Made by a program: the position numbers and the translations under genes
Source of the DNA: Avena insularis
Taxonomy: Eukaryota; Streptophyta; Magnoliopsida; Poales; Poaceae
Reading direction: 5' to 3'
Assembly: GCA_023614405.1 (NCBI GenBank)
Contig: CM042685.1
Coordinates: forward strand, 86,914,684-86,978,683
DNA length: 64,000 nucleotides
Notes under the pieces: model-generated
What the model was told of the DNA's origin: nothing
Database searches by the model: none
What the model saw: only the letters and a program-made list of their open reading frames with translations
Shown: in pieces, positions 11,502 to 23,608 of the stretch
Position numbering within the stretch: position 1 is the first letter of the stretch
How the letters are laid out: every line of letters starts with the position of its first letter

Positions 11502-11788
11502 AGTTGCACACCATAGTAGTTGAGGACCTCGACGAGGAAGTCTGACGGTGGCAGGCTGAGGCCACGGTCAACGTGAGTGTCGAACAACACCCTCACGCCG
11601 TCGAGTGGCGTGGGGATGGCTTGTCCTCAGGTGCTCCGCCAGGCACTAGCAACAATGAACCCTTCGTCCTCCATGACTTGGAGCTCCGTGTTGTCCATGG
11701 CGCTAGGGATCCAAAGACCCCGCATCTTCTTCTCTTCTGCTGCTGACGAACCCCCCGCCGCCGCTCTAGAGGTCGAGGCAAAAGCCAT
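11502..11788 (-). pseudogene. Antisense ORF of the Tat element (gypsy-type transposon protein, N-terminus)
   Basis: The reading frame runs opposite to the element. It starts at the ATG at 11788 (MAFASTSRAAAGG) and continues through MRGLWIPSAMDNTELQ, VASAWRST, a TGA stop at about 11625-11627, then, in the same frame, THVDRGLSLPPSDFLVE and LNYYGVQL, where it is cut by the Athila insertion at 11502. This start is common in grass proteins labelled putative gypsy type transposon (Pfam Transposase_28). Antisense ORFs in the 3' region are known for Tat-lineage elements such as Grande. The only in-frame break is the TGA, which fits CGA to TGA. The function is unknown. Confidence 0.65.
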
Positions 11789-12345
11789 AGATCTTGGAGG
11801 AAGAAGGGCTGGTGGGGGAAGGAGAGATTTTTTCTCAACGGTGTGTAGATGGGAACTGGTGCGGAGAGCTCGAGGAGTATGAGGAAGCAATGAATAAATC
11901 GATGGAGAGGTGAATCTGGGAGAAAGGGTTTTCTCCCCTATTTATTTGCCTTTACATCAAGATTCATGGGATGACACGCGTGATTAGCGCCACGCGTATA
12001 GGAGAGGGGGAGTTAGCTTCCCCGTGACTCTTCCGCCCCCTCGATTTTCGTGCAGGCATTGAAACGGCGTTCTGTTCCGTAAGGAACGGACCCACCAATG
12101 GTTGTGCTGATGGAAATCCTATAAGTGACAGGACCTAGCCTGTAAAGTTGTCAGGCTGCACGCCGCTGAAAATCTGGCTTATGTTTCAAACCAAGCAGGG
12201 AAAAGACTAAGGTCAGAGAAAATCATATCCGACTCAATTGACTCAGAATCCTACATTAATGAACGAATTTTTTGGGAACCCTTCAAGATTCTCAAGACGA
12301 AGAACCCATCAAGCTAGACGATTTGTCCGACTTTGGATCTTGGAG

Positions 12346-12360
12346 GCTTCCGGGGGCTAC
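12346..12360 (+). other. Polypurine tract before the Tat LTR
   Basis: GCTTCCGGGGGCTAC directly precedes the LTR start TGTTGGGGATATTC. It is the expected plus-strand priming site and fixes the orientation as +. Confidence 0.7.
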
Positions 12361-12873
12361 TGTTGGGGATATTCTTTCCGGGTATACCCACAGGACTCGC
12401 TGACCAGGGTGGCCCACCAAAAGGTTAGAGCTTTGCTTCACGAGTGGCCCAGTCAGAGAAAGAGGAGGAGCCAGTTCCGGCTACGACAAGGCCCAGAAGA
12501 GTTACCGAATTAGGCATGTAGTATTACTTGTAGTCCAAGCTATACATAGTTACCGACTCTATAACGTAGACGGATAGGTTTCTCCTGTAACCCTAGGCCC
12601 CAGTGACTATATAAACCGTCCCTATGGGATCCATTAGGGTAATCAACTAAATAGACAACCACAACCAACTCGCACAGGCGAACCTCTCTTGTAATCCGTC
12701 GTAACATCCGGCTTACGCCGATATATTACTGGGTTGCTAGTAGGAGTAGGATTCGATCACCACAGTCGGATCTGAACCTGAGTAAACTTGTGCTCACCGC
12801 TCCTGGAACATCCGACGTCTCACACCCCATCCTTCCAACGCCACTAGGACCCCCTATGGATTACTTGTTGACA
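12361..12873 (+). repeat. 3' LTR of the Tat-lineage element
   Basis: It starts TGTTGGGG and ends TTGTTGACA, 513 bp, with TG...CA ends and a TATA box at 12608-12615. The following bases (atccg, 12874-12878) may be the target duplication; the other side is not in the window. Confidence 0.75.
12608..12615 (+). promoter_or_regulatory. TATA box of the Tat LTR
   Basis: TATATAAA (+/- 1 base) lies about 250 bp into the LTR, where a promoter is expected. Confidence 0.55.
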
Positions 12874-15800
12874 ATCCGACGGCATTTAAATTTATCTTTA
12901 ACAAGTAAAGTTATATTATTATTAGGTAGATCTTATTTTTGTAATGATTTTAATATATTTTAGGTATTTTTATGAATTTTATAGAAATATATATAAAGAC
13001 CTGTTTGTCTTTCCCTAAATTTAATAATTTCTATTCTATTTATTTTATAACTAGGCCTGGACAGTGTCTAGCCCTGCCCAACCCAACTCTAAGGCCCACG
13101 AGGCCAAATTACACGGCCTACTAGGATCGGGGTCAACACCGACCCCGGCCCACTCCTCTCTCTCTCTCGCACATACATGTGCACGACGTTCCTCTCCCCT
13201 CTCGTTCTTCTCTAGCTCCAGTTGTCATCATCGACCGTTGGTTCCGGCTGCTCCTACTGTTGCGATCACTGCCACCGGTCACTGGAGCTCCGCCACCATC
13301 TAGCCGACTAGGCCCTCCAATTCGATTTATCTCTAAGGCTCTCTCGAGCTCACCCCCTTCTATTCTCATGGTGCTAGCTAGGTTTTCGGTGATGTGCATC
13401 TGCTGCTCGCTAGATTTACTCCCGTGCCTGCTCACTCGGTGTGGTTGTCATCCTAGGGAAGGTGCAGAATGTTGTGCCCTTCGTGGGTGATCCCTATGAT
13501 TCCCTGGTGGTGTAGCGTGTCGCTGAGGGACGTGCTGGGTTTTTAATGGCATGGGTCACGGCTTGGTGCAGGCACAGTAGTGTCGTTCCCCTATGTCGCC
13601 GTGTCGTGGCTCCCATCGCCACTGCATGCCTCTCTGCTTCCTCTTCTTCAAGATCTAAGCGAGGACCACTAGTGAGTCTTCTTATCCTACCCCTTGTTCT
13701 CTGTCTCCCTTTCTATTCCTTACTGCTACTGTGATCAATCCTTAATTAGGGTTAATCCCGTGTTCTAGGGTTCATCTGCTTGACGAAATTACTTGCGACT
13801 TATGGTTCGATTGAGTTAGGATTAGTGAATACGTGTATTGTCACTTATACATGGACTTTGATCTTGTCTGTGATCCATGTTCTTAGTAAAATTACTAGCT
13901 ATGGTTTAGTCTAGTGGCTCATATCTTGTGAATATTTGTGACTTCTGTGATATTTTTGGTGAAGTCCTCCCTTTAGGATGGATAAATGATATAGTAAATT
14001 TGCTCTGTGAACCAAGACTTGAGAAAGAGATTATATTCATTTTGTCAGGTTACCCTGAGGTGTCAATCATGTGACAAACAATCTAAGTATATGATTCCTA
14101 AAGTTTCTATTTAGGAAGATGATTTGAGTACCCTTGTATAATTACTTATACTTATTTCCTCTGATTTGAGAAATGGCTAAAGAATGAAACTGCTATAGAG
14201 GTGCTACCATTCTTTGGAATGTGCCCTGTAGTAGTTCATCAATGGATCTGCTGTCACCTAGTTCTAAACTAGTGAACAATAGTTTAGGTCAATGATGCAT
14301 GACCTGAGACCTCCTCTATAGATGGAAAAGGTGCTATTAGACCCCTCTTGAGATATCCAATGATGGATAAACACTCCTTCTGATTGTATTTTTGAGGATA
14401 TAATCTATCCAACAGATCTTACTCACATGATGGATGAAAATCAATAGACAACTTCTATATGTGATTCCTAAAAATATTAGGAAGATGATTTAATTCAATT
14501 TTCTGATGGTTTGTAGATGATAGATGATGTATTTGTCTCAGTGTTGTATTTATATATGAAATATGCATGACGAACTGAACCTATGGTTCAGTAATGATAT
14601 TAGTCACATTTCTTAAAATGATTCCTCGATTGATGAACTTGGGAAATGACTTGAAATCATTTGAATTAAAAATATGGATGGTATATCAGCTTATGGATGC
14701 TTTTATGAGTTGGTTGATTAAAATAATGCTCCCCACTATTAAAATTCTACAATATTCTACTCCAGTCCTAGTTAAACTTGTGGCTGCTAATTCTATGTTT
14801 GACTTTGTGGTGCCTCCCTTCAGAGTGTGCACAAAGGTACCTAGCATCTGTTTTGCTTGATACTAGGACTTAAGTTTTGGCTGTCAATGATATAACTAGC
14901 TGAGGCCCCTATTTTACTGGTAAGAATAGTACTTGACTTGTGTTCCCTTTATTGCTCAATGATGAGATCCACATAGCATTCTATGTGAATCAGAGAGCTA
15001 TCCTCTTTTCAAAACCATTTCTTGGATAAGTTACTAAGAATAGATACTACAACTGGTTTTGAGGAGATTCACCTACTATTTGTAGAGATCCTCTTGATGA
15101 GCTGCTGGCTTATTCCTCCCAGTGGTAATCTTAATCAAATATTATTGATATTGGTGGCCTACTCCTCTTCTTCTCCTTCTAGATCAGCTCCAGCTATCCC
15201 ATGTTATGCACCTGATCAGCTTGTCTTGGAGATTCTGCCTGGTCTACTCTTTATGCTCCTGGTCTTCTCCTTGTGCTACTATCTATTGCAATGAGATTTG
15301 GTGGTGTTCTAGGCTGTGTGGTATAACATGAGATTTCATGGAGGAAGGTGTGTGTTGAGAAGGAAATGGCAAGCTAGCAGCTGTGCCCTGGTTTCTCTCT
15401 CTTATCTGCCTCTACTATTGTTGATGTGTCGACAGCACATACAAATACATGCATGTGTGAGCATCTTGCTTGCTTGTTGTGGCTTATGGATCAGATCAAG
15501 TGAAACTAGATATTTTGACGAGTATTACTGCTTTGCCATTTATCTTTTGCTAGTTTGGTGAAACTTGCCCCTATTAAGCCCATGATGTTGAACTGAGGCA
15601 TTTCCTAGATAAAAAGAGATCATGTACTTGGCCCCAAATTATCAGCTAAATGATGAATTTAAGCATATCATCTGTATGCTAAATCTGAGAGTAAAACTAA
15701 CACTCTAACCCTTTTATTCTTTTATCCTTATTAGTCTGTTGTTTTTATTTTGTAGGAATCAGGATCAAGGAGATAATGATAAGATCAAGAATTAGATAGG

Positions 15801-15950
15801 AAATATAGTTTAGGTTTATCTTATTATTCTAACATTTTCTTTATTTATTATCTTGTAAAAACAATGTAATACATTCATGTACAGAATAAAGAATCCTTGT
15901 AACATTATCGATGTAATAACTATTATTTCTTTTCCCTTATATATCATTGT
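12874..15950 (+). mobile_element. Fragment of a long chromovirus-type LTR or old gene-like unit
   Basis: An AT-rich start (12874-13045) is followed by a GC-rich, CT-rich leader (about 13140-13671) that ends ACTA|GTGAGT, then an AT-richer stretch, then TTTTATTTTGTAG (acceptor ending 15755) and a short AT-rich exon with GAATAAAG near 15886. This copies the layout of the long LTRs elsewhere in the window, but the start appears cut off by the Tat LTR, and the conserved LTR block was not found. A duplicated word, TGATTCCTAAA...AGGAAGATGATTT, occurs near 14091 and 14460. The short ORFs (for example 15022-15294) have no recognisable domain. The right limit is approximate. Confidence 0.4.
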
Positions 15951-17230
15951 TATTTATTTTTCTATTATTATTCTATATTAACATTCTTTTCTATTTGAAT
16001 AAATGTAAGTACTTTGTAACCTTTGTATTAATGTAGTAAAGCATTGCTTTATTCTTTTATTGTATTTTATTATTTCTAGATTGTAATATTACTTTATTAC
16101 AGAATTTCTCTTCCATTTCTTATATGCATTTAAATATTCTATAATTTAATTTGTGAATTTTCTTAATTCATTTGAATTAAAATTTGAAATTCAAATACAT
16201 GTTTGAATAACTTCCCCCTTAAAAACAAATAATTCTACAAAGGTCATGTCAAAATCCATCACACCTAACCTGATGTTTCCATTAGAACAAGAGAGATCCC
16301 TATCCCTCTATAGGTTCTTTAGCTTTGCGCGAAAATTCCCCGGATTTTCTGATGCATGAATGTAATTTACACACATGTATCCTCTCTAATTCTAGGTGCT
16401 AATCCTGGTATGTTACAGACTCTCCCCCTTAAAATAAACATCATCCTCGAAGTCCGTACTCTCTTGCGTTTCGGAATGAGGAATTGACTTGTATTGTTAC
16501 GACATATCTCAACTCCATGGTAACCTAAACTGGGAACAATTGTAATATCCCATATCCATATCTTTTTCTTGAATTCACATCATACTTGGAAATCTCCAAC
16601 TTGTTGTTTCTAATAGTCCAAAGTTCCTTTTAATCTCATCCTTTAGGGATACGTCCTTATTATAAAATCCTTACTTTGAGGTTTCTTCTTTAGTTCATTT
16701 CCTTGATTAGGTATCCTAATCCAATTCCTTTACTTGATCATCAAACTTCATTATCATACTATATAAGGTCTAGGATGTCTCACTAAAACAGGGTTTTAAG
16801 AATTTATTAGCCAATAGTTGTGGCCAAAAGCCTAAGTTTTTGGTTTCCCATTGTATGGTTTATACTGGTAGTCCTTCCGAAGATTTTTATTGAACACATT
16901 TAGTCCATACCCTTCGTAATTTCTTGTTCCTCAACACATGTTCAATTGGATGTGTTTTATTCCCTATTAAGGATATCTTAAGAGTTGTTTCCTCTAGAAT
17001 GAGTCTATTAGGATTAATCTATTTTATCAACTTTAAGATTTTGCATTATCAAGCTTTAGATAATATTTTTTTATCACGTTAAGTACTTATTCAACTTCTT
17101 TTTATTAATTATATTAAGGTTTGGGTACTACTATCTTGAAGTAAACTTTGATCTTTCATCTAGACATACTTCTGAAGGTACCTTTATAATGATGTCTTCT
17201 TTTAACCTGATGAAAATAAGATTTAATGTT
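15951..17230 (-). mobile_element. Reverse chromovirus (Tekay/Del-like) fragment: LTR start, polypurine tract, decayed pol end
   Basis: Read on the - strand, an internal end with the word TTCGAGGATGATGTTTATTT is followed by TTTTAAGGGGGAGAGTC (16434-16418) and the LTR start TGTAACATACCAGG at 16417. That arrangement is the usual 3' end of Tekay/Del-type chromoviruses in grasses. The LTR piece left of 16417 is AT-rich and not complete. Bases 16435-17230 are AT-rich and show no open frame; they probably hold decayed integrase or chromodomain sequence, but I could not align it with confidence. Confidence 0.55.
16418..16434 (-). other. Polypurine tract of the reverse chromovirus
   Basis: On the - strand this reads TTTTAAGGGGGAGAGTC, immediately before TGTAACA. 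It fixes the LTR start at 16417. Confidence 0.7.
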
Positions 17231-17922
17231 GTCCTTGTTTAGTACTTATTCTTTAACCTTTACTCGGAAGCGGTGGTGAGATGAGTCAGTGGCGAGAGGA
17301 TGAGTTTGTTTTCTTTTTCGGGATGATGGTGTACGGATTGGGCAATGCAGAGGTGGGAAGATGAGTAAAAAAACGGTCATGAGTATATAAGAGTACCAAT
17401 CTACGTCGGGTCCATGTGAATGCGGTCGTTGCTTCCTCCATGTATGGATAAATGGAATAACTTGAGTATATAAGAGTAAAATATAGGAAGGCTGGCCAGG
17501 TCGTGATGAAGTGCATAAAAAATGTAAGTTGGAATATTTTAAGAATGGAAGAATGTAGAAGGATGGAGAAGCCGTTCCATGCTGTGCATGGCAAGCCATT
17601 CCATGGGTAGTGGAGGGCGGATGATGAGGCGGGTCGCGGTCGCCTCAGAGGCACCCCAAAATTATGAATGTTCCCATCGAGTGCGAGAAGCAGAGGCAGC
17701 ATTCCGTCCCATCGGCTTACCCTAGTCTTCGTCATCCACATTTTCCACACTCGCATCAGTTTCATCAGCGACATTGATTGCCCCCTTGGTTCGGCTAATC
17801 TTCCACATTAATCTCGGATAACCTCCTTCTTATTTATTCTCTCTCCTTCCCCATGATCCCAAAGCACCAAAGCATCTCCAATCTCAGGTTCTAGCAAGCG
17901 TCTCTGTCCTCGTCAGTCATCT
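17231..17922 (+). other. Region upstream of the gene-like ORF
   Basis: Mixed-composition DNA. GAGTATATAAGAGTA occurs twice (about 17390 and 17464), a short direct duplication. TTATTTATTCTCTCTCC near 17832 could be a core promoter, followed by a CT-rich leader to the ATG at 17923. ORFs on the - strand here (17246-17774) lack recognisable domains and were not called. Confidence 0.35.
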
Positions 17923-18413
17923 ATGGCCACCTTCCGGCTGCCGCACGCCGTATCGGAGCAGAAAGACATCAACATCGCCACACAGGAGGACAATGCTAGG
18001 CGCATTTGGGCCTTCTCCCCGCAGATAACACCTTGGCAGCTGTCATGTGCCTTCCTCGATGCTGGCTACTATCGCCGCAAGTATCGTATGTATGGCCTCC
18101 ACAACACTCTGGACGGCGGGACGTTGATGGTCAAGTTCATCAACTTCATGGACGCTTGTCTCCTCTACGGCCAGTCCTTCCATTGCGGCTGCAAGATGGT
18201 GGTGTTCACCGGCACCAACATCTTCACCAACTACTGGGACCTGCTCCTCAACAACGACAACTTCATCCGCAGGGTCGTCTCGGAGCTGCTGATGGCTTAG
18301 GACGTGCCGCCGGCTTATCTGAAGGTGTCGCCGGGTAAGGAGCCGGTAGCGGTGTTGGAGATGTCGTTGATGTCGGTGTCTAACGAGCTACCACTGGTGG
18401 TGCGGGACTAGGT
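17923..18413 (+). pseudogene. Unrecognised GC-rich single-exon gene, interrupted by stops
   Basis: I do not recognise this protein. The frame opens at the ATG at 17923 (MATFRLPHAVSEQ) and is open for 125 codons to TAG at 18298-18300. It then stays coding-like in the same frame (DVPPAYLKVSPGKEPVAVLE) to a second TAG at 18409-18411. Codon use is strongly GC at third positions, as in many grass genes and unlike the AT-rich surroundings. Both stops fit TGG to TAG changes. Visible words include WQLSCAFLDAGYY, a Cys/Gly stretch FHCGCKMVVFTGTN and NNDNFIRRVVSELLMA; there is no clear signal peptide or membrane span. A pyrimidine-rich leader precedes it and an AT-rich possible 3' end follows. It could be a decayed host gene or a gene fragment carried by a transposon. 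It is the only non-retroelement coding candidate in the window. Confidence 0.5.
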
Positions 18414-18730
18414 GTTAGGAGGCGCCAGACCTGCACTAGTATAGCAACGAGTCCTATATATGTAAACTCGTGTTGTTATGTTAATGGTTGAATGAAGTTT
18501 CTTTTGAGATGATAACCGATGAACCTTAGCTAATGAGGGTTGTCATACGAAATAAATGCCTCGCTAACCACCGGCGGTCATGGCAAGCACGCGAGGAGGT
18601 GCAACAGGAACGCAGGCGCTTACACGCGAGCGGCGCAAGCAGGTACACGCGGAGGCACAACAGGAACATGGGTGGCGCAACAGTTTACAACGCATAGGCG
18701 ACGGCACAAGCACACATGGGCGGTTGCTGC
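18414..18730 (+). other. Downstream flank of the gene-like pseudogene
   Basis: AT-rich DNA (TATATATGTAAAC near 18455) is followed by a GC-rich patch with repeated GGCGCAA/GGCACAAC words (about 18580-18715). The 70-aa ORF here is not supported. Confidence 0.3.
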
Positions 18731-19042
18731 TACTCCCTTCAATCCAAATTAATTGACGTGCATCTGTCTAGATACGATGTATTTTGATTTTGGGCTAGCT
18801 ATCCATCATATTTTTCCTCGATTGATCAGATTTGTGCCTCGATTCATCTGATTTGGCTTATGTGTATTCCGATTTTGATACAAGATGATCTCTGTTTAGC
18901 TGTTAGCTACTCGGTTTTGGAGAAAAAAGTTAATTATGAGTAAAAATCTAGCCATTTCGTTCCATGTTTTTATCCCAACCGAACATAAATCGGAACCTTT
19001 GTGCCCATAATCTATTCACCCTAATACTCCTACGGAGTAGGA
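18731..19042. mobile_element. Possible Stowaway-type MITE
   Basis: The left end TACTCCCTTCAATCCAAATT resembles the Stowaway/Mariner terminal repeat of grasses. The right end CTACGGAGTAGG is a weaker inverted match. It is longer than most Stowaways, and the termini are imperfect, so this is tentative. Confidence 0.35.
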
Positions 19043-21866
19043 ACTAATAATAAATACATTTTGATTTCACCACTTACTTTTAGGTTACAAATTTACACGA
19101 GCAGTGGAAATACATTATACATCAAGGACCTAAAAAATGCAAAATTACATCGAGGTCCATACATTTAGCATAAAGGACCCTAAAATTAAGCAAGAAAAAC
19201 ATTTGGCTCCAGCTCCGACTCGAGAGAGCCATACTCTTCATATTACTACTTCCTCTTTGATTATTTTCAAAATATGTCCAAATTTATCGGCATGCAAATT
19301 CTTGGATATCGGATCATCAATATAGAGTATGATGTAGATATGGCCATGACCTTGTTCGTTCGACTTCAAAACCAAGAATGTTCATACTCATTGACAACTA
19401 GGCTTAAAATTCGTTTATATTTTACCACCTACTTTAAGGTTAAAATTTTACACAGGCAGTGGGAGTACATTTTTCATCAAGGACCTAAAAAGAAGGAAAA
19501 CTACATCGAGGTCCATACATGTACCACAAAGGACCCTAAAGTAATTAAGAAATGAAAACAGTCGGGTTCGTCTCCTTCTCGAGAGAGCAGCTGATCAAGC
19601 CATACTCTTCATACCACTTCCTATTTGATTCCTTTCAAAATATGGCCATATTTATCGGCATGCAAATTCTTGGATATGGGATCATCAACATAAAGTATGA
19701 TATAGATATGGCCAGGACCTTGGTCGTTCATCTTGAAATCCAAGAATGTTCATACTCGTTGACAACTAAGCTTAAACTCATTTAGATCTTACCGCTTACT
19801 TTCAGGTTCGAATTTTACATGGGCGGTGGGAGTACTTTTTAAGCCAAGGACCTAAAAAGAGGGAAAATTACATCGAGGTCAATACATTTATCACAAAGGA
19901 CCCTAAAATAATTAAGGAAGGAAAACAGTCAGGTTTGGCTCTCGAGAGACCAGCAGATCGAGCCATGCTCTTGATGCTACCTCCTCTTCGATTGTTTTCA
20001 AAATATGGCCATATTTGTTGGCATGCAAATTCTTGGATATGGGTTCATCAATATAATATATATGATGTAGATATGGCCATGACCTTGGTCGTTCGGCTTC
20101 AAATCCAAGAATGTGCATACTCATTGATAACTAAGCTTCACTCCGTTTAGATTTTACCACTTACTTTTAGGTTAAATTTTTACCAGTGCGGTGGCAGTAC
20201 ATTTTACATCAAGGACCTAAAAAGGGGAAATTACATCGAGGTTCCATACATTTAGCACAAAGGGCCCTAAAATAATTAAGCAAGGAAAACAGTCAGGTTC
20301 GGCTCCCTCTCGAGAGAGGAGCTGATCCAGGCATAGTCTTCTAAATACTACTTCCTCTTCGATTGTTTTAAAAATATGGCCATATTTGTCGGCATGAAAA
20401 TTCTTGGAAATTGGGATCATCGATATAAAGTATGATGTATATATGGCCATGACCTTGGTCATTCTACTTCAAATACAAGAATGTTCATAATCATTGATTA
20501 ACTAAGCTTAAATTTGTTTAGATTTCACCACTTACTTTTATGTTAAAATTTACTTGTGTGGTGGGAGTACATTTTATATCAAGGACCTAAAAAGGGAAAA
20601 TTATATCGAGATCCATATATTTAACACAAAGGGCCCTAAAATAATTAAGAAAGTAAAATAGTTGGGTTCGGATCCTTCTCGAGAGAGCAGCCGATCGAGG
20701 CATACTCTTCATGCTACTTTCTCTTTGATTGTTTACATAATATGTCCATATTTCTCAGCATGAAAATTCTTGGATATGGGATCATCAGAATAGAGTATGA
20801 TGTAGATATGGCCATGACCTTGGTCGTTCAGCTTGAAATCCAATAATGTTCATACTCGTTGACAACTAAGCTTAAATTTATTTAGATCTTACCACTTACT
20901 TTTAGGTTAAATTTTACACACACGGTGGAAGTACATATTACATCAAGGGCATAAAATACGAAAATTACATGGAGGTCTAATTATGCAAGGAAAACTATCG
21001 GGTTCATATCCTTCTTCTCGAGAGACCAGTCGATCGAGGCATACTCTTCATGCTACTTCCTCTTCATTTGTTTTCAAACTATGGCCAGTTAGTCAGCCTA
21101 CAAATTCTTCTATATAGGATCATTAATTTAAAGTATGACGTAGATATGGCCATGACCTTGGTCGTTCTTCTTGAAATACAAGAATGTGCACACTCATTGA
21201 CAACTAAGCAGATTTTTTTTTAGATTTTACCACTTACTTTTAGGTTAAAATTCTACACGTGCAGCGGGAGTACATTTTACATCAAGGACATAAAAAAGAA
21301 AAATTACATTGAGGTCCATACATTTATCACAAAGGACCCTAAAACAACTAAGCAAGGAAAACAATCGGGTTCGGCTCCTTCTCGAGATAGCAACTGATCG
21401 AGGCATACTAACTCTTCATGCTACTTCCTCTTTGATTATTTAAAAATATCGCTAGATTTGTCGGCATGAAAATTATTGGATATGGGACCATTAATATAAA
21501 GTAAGATGTAGATATGGACATGACCTTGGTCGTTCATCTTGAAATCCAAGAATGTCCATACTCACCGACAACTAATCTTAAATTTATTTAGATGTTACCA
21601 CTAACTTTTAGGTTGGAATTTTTATACGAGCCGTGGGAGTACATTTTAATCAAGGACCTAAGAACGGGATAATTACATTGAGTTCAATATATCTAACCCA
21701 AAGGGCCCTAAGATAATTAAGCAAGGTAAACAGTCGGGTTCGGATCATTCTCGAGAGACCAGCCGATCGAGCCATGCTCTTCATGCTACTTCATTTCTCG
21801 GTTGTTTTCAAAACATGGCCACATTTTTCGGCATGCAAATTCATGGATATGGGGTCATCAACACAA

Positions 21867-22380
21867 AGTATGATGTTTGATTGCTTTCCTAACAAGGACG
21901 AATTTTTTTACATGCAACTTATTAGCAAGATGTGAAATATTTCAAAAAGAACCTCCATGGTTTTTGATATATAGAATGCTTGGTGGGTACTACCATCAAA
22001 AGATATTTTATATGTAGAACTTAATATACCACATACTTTTAGGTTAAAATTTCACCTAACATTGAGAACAGAGCTTAAATTCGTTTAAATGGGTGAATTT
22101 AGCTAGGAAGCTTAAGAACTTGTTAAACTTGGTGTAAACGTAACTGAAACATGGTCCAAACTTTGTCTCGAAAATGGTCTTGTGGTATTCTGAGCCATAT
22201 TCTTCGTACTTGCTTTAATTTAAACAAAAACAAATTCTTTTTACAATGAAAATACAAAAATGGTTTTCCTAAAATTTTGAAACTCCCATTATTTGCAACA
22301 TATGGTTCACCATGCCAAGACGCACCCATCTACCAAACATTTCCATAAATTATTATGTACATATATGGCCTAAATTCTAT
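21867..22380 (+). repeat. Divergent block of the array, copy 1
   Basis: Begins with TTTGATTGCTTTCCTAA and includes GGTGGGTACTACCATCAAA and CTTAAGAACTTGTTAAAC. The same block recurs at 26071-26581 and 42521-43035, each time following GTATGATG at the end of a run of long monomers. This marks a higher-order repeat. Confidence 0.8.
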
Positions 22381-22866
22381 AGGATGGAGGCAGTACTACT
22401 ACTTGCTTCACGAGAAAAAAAGCACTCCTAACTTTCAAACCAGCTTGCTGCGAGTCTGCCTGGTGCTTCATCTTCCTAGGGTGGAACGAATGGAGGTGGA
22501 ATAGTTGGGGGTAGGAAGGTTGGCCAGATCATTTTGGTGTCCCTTGCAAAAATAAAAATAAAAGATCATAATGTTGTGCATCCAATGCGATGGGACATCC
22601 CTTGTCCACCACTTTAAGTAGTATTAGTACTGCGCATGGCGATCTTTTGACTATCCTTCCCCCTAAAATTTACTAGTTACTACTCACTCTACGTGTACCC
22701 CGTGTCAGGAACTCATTGTAGCTTTGTTTTGACATCGCACTGCCTTCAAATCGTCCTCTTCGTTGCTCTCCCACTGCCTCCTCTATGCTCTCGGTCCCTT
22801 CTCCCTCCTATATTTTTTAATAGGCAGAAACTCCAAGTGGAAATAATGTTTACCATGATAAGATTT
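22381..22866 (+). repeat. Non-monomer segment of the higher-order repeat, copy 1
   Basis: Runs from CTTGCTTCACGAGAAAA to the next monomer and matches about 27145-27600, including TAGTTGGGGGTAGGAAG and a CTTCTCCCTCCTA-type tract. It is not related to the monomer. The third block (after 43035) appears to lack most of it. Confidence 0.65.
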
Positions 22867-23608
22867 TACCACCACTTACTTTTAGGTTAGAATTTTAAAC
22901 CGGTGGTAGGAGGACCTCTTACACCAAGGACCTAAAAAGGAGAAAAATTACATCGAGGTCCATACATCTAGCACAAAGGACCCTAAAATTACATGGAGGC
23001 ACGAAAATTCTTGGATATGGGATCATCAATATAATGTATATGATGTAGATATGGCCATGACCTTGGTCGTTCGGCTTCAAATCCAAGAATGTGCATACTC
23101 GTTGATAACAAAGCTTAAATTCATTTAGATTTTTAAACCAGCGGTAGGAGTACCTTTTACACCAAGGACCTAAAAAGGAGAAAAATTACATCGAGGTCCA
23201 TACATCTAGAACAAAGGACCCTAAAATTACATCGAGGCATGCAAATTCTTGGATATGGGATCATCAATATAATGTATATGATGTAGATATGGACATGACC
23301 TTGGTCGTTCGTCTTCAAATCCAAGAATGTGCATACCCATTGATAACTAAGCTTAAATTCGTTTAGAATTTTAAACTGGATGTAGGAGTACCTTTTACAA
23401 TAAGGACCTAAAAAGGAGAAAAATTACATCGACGTCCATATATCTAGCACAAAGGACCCTAAAATTACATCAAGGCATGCAAATTCTTGGATATGGGATC
23501 GTCAATATAATTTATATGATGTAGATATGGCCATGTCCTTGGTCGTTTGGCTTCAAATCCAAGAATGTGCATACTCAATGACAACTAAGCTTAAATTCGT
23601 TTAGATCT
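22867..23608 (+). repeat. Run of three short (about 237 bp) monomers
   Basis: Units near 22895, 23133 and 23371 lack about 130 bp of the long monomer: CCCTAAAATT is joined directly to ACATCGAGGCATGC. Similar short units occur at 40395, 40632 and 40868. Confidence 0.8.

Larger units (their letters stand above)
11502..12873 (+). mobile_element. Tat-lineage Ty3/gypsy element, 3' end
   Basis: This is the 3' internal region plus a 513-bp LTR of an element interrupted at 11502 by the Athila-like insertion. The border CTTCCGGGGGCTAC|TGTTGGGG at 12360/12361 is typical of Tat/Retand-type elements of grasses. The internal part carries an antisense ORF. Bases 11789-12345 hold no other gene that I can see. 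Confidence 0.75.

Noticed and set aside
13064..13490. Overlapping ORFs on both strands near 13.1-13.5 kb
   Set aside because: CT-rich leader of an LTR-like fragment, with a splice donor at 13671; no domain.
17246..17774. Overlapping - strand ORFs (117 and 162 aa) upstream of the gene-like ORF
   Set aside because: No domain, no codon signal and repetitive TATAAGAGTA words inside; probably chance.
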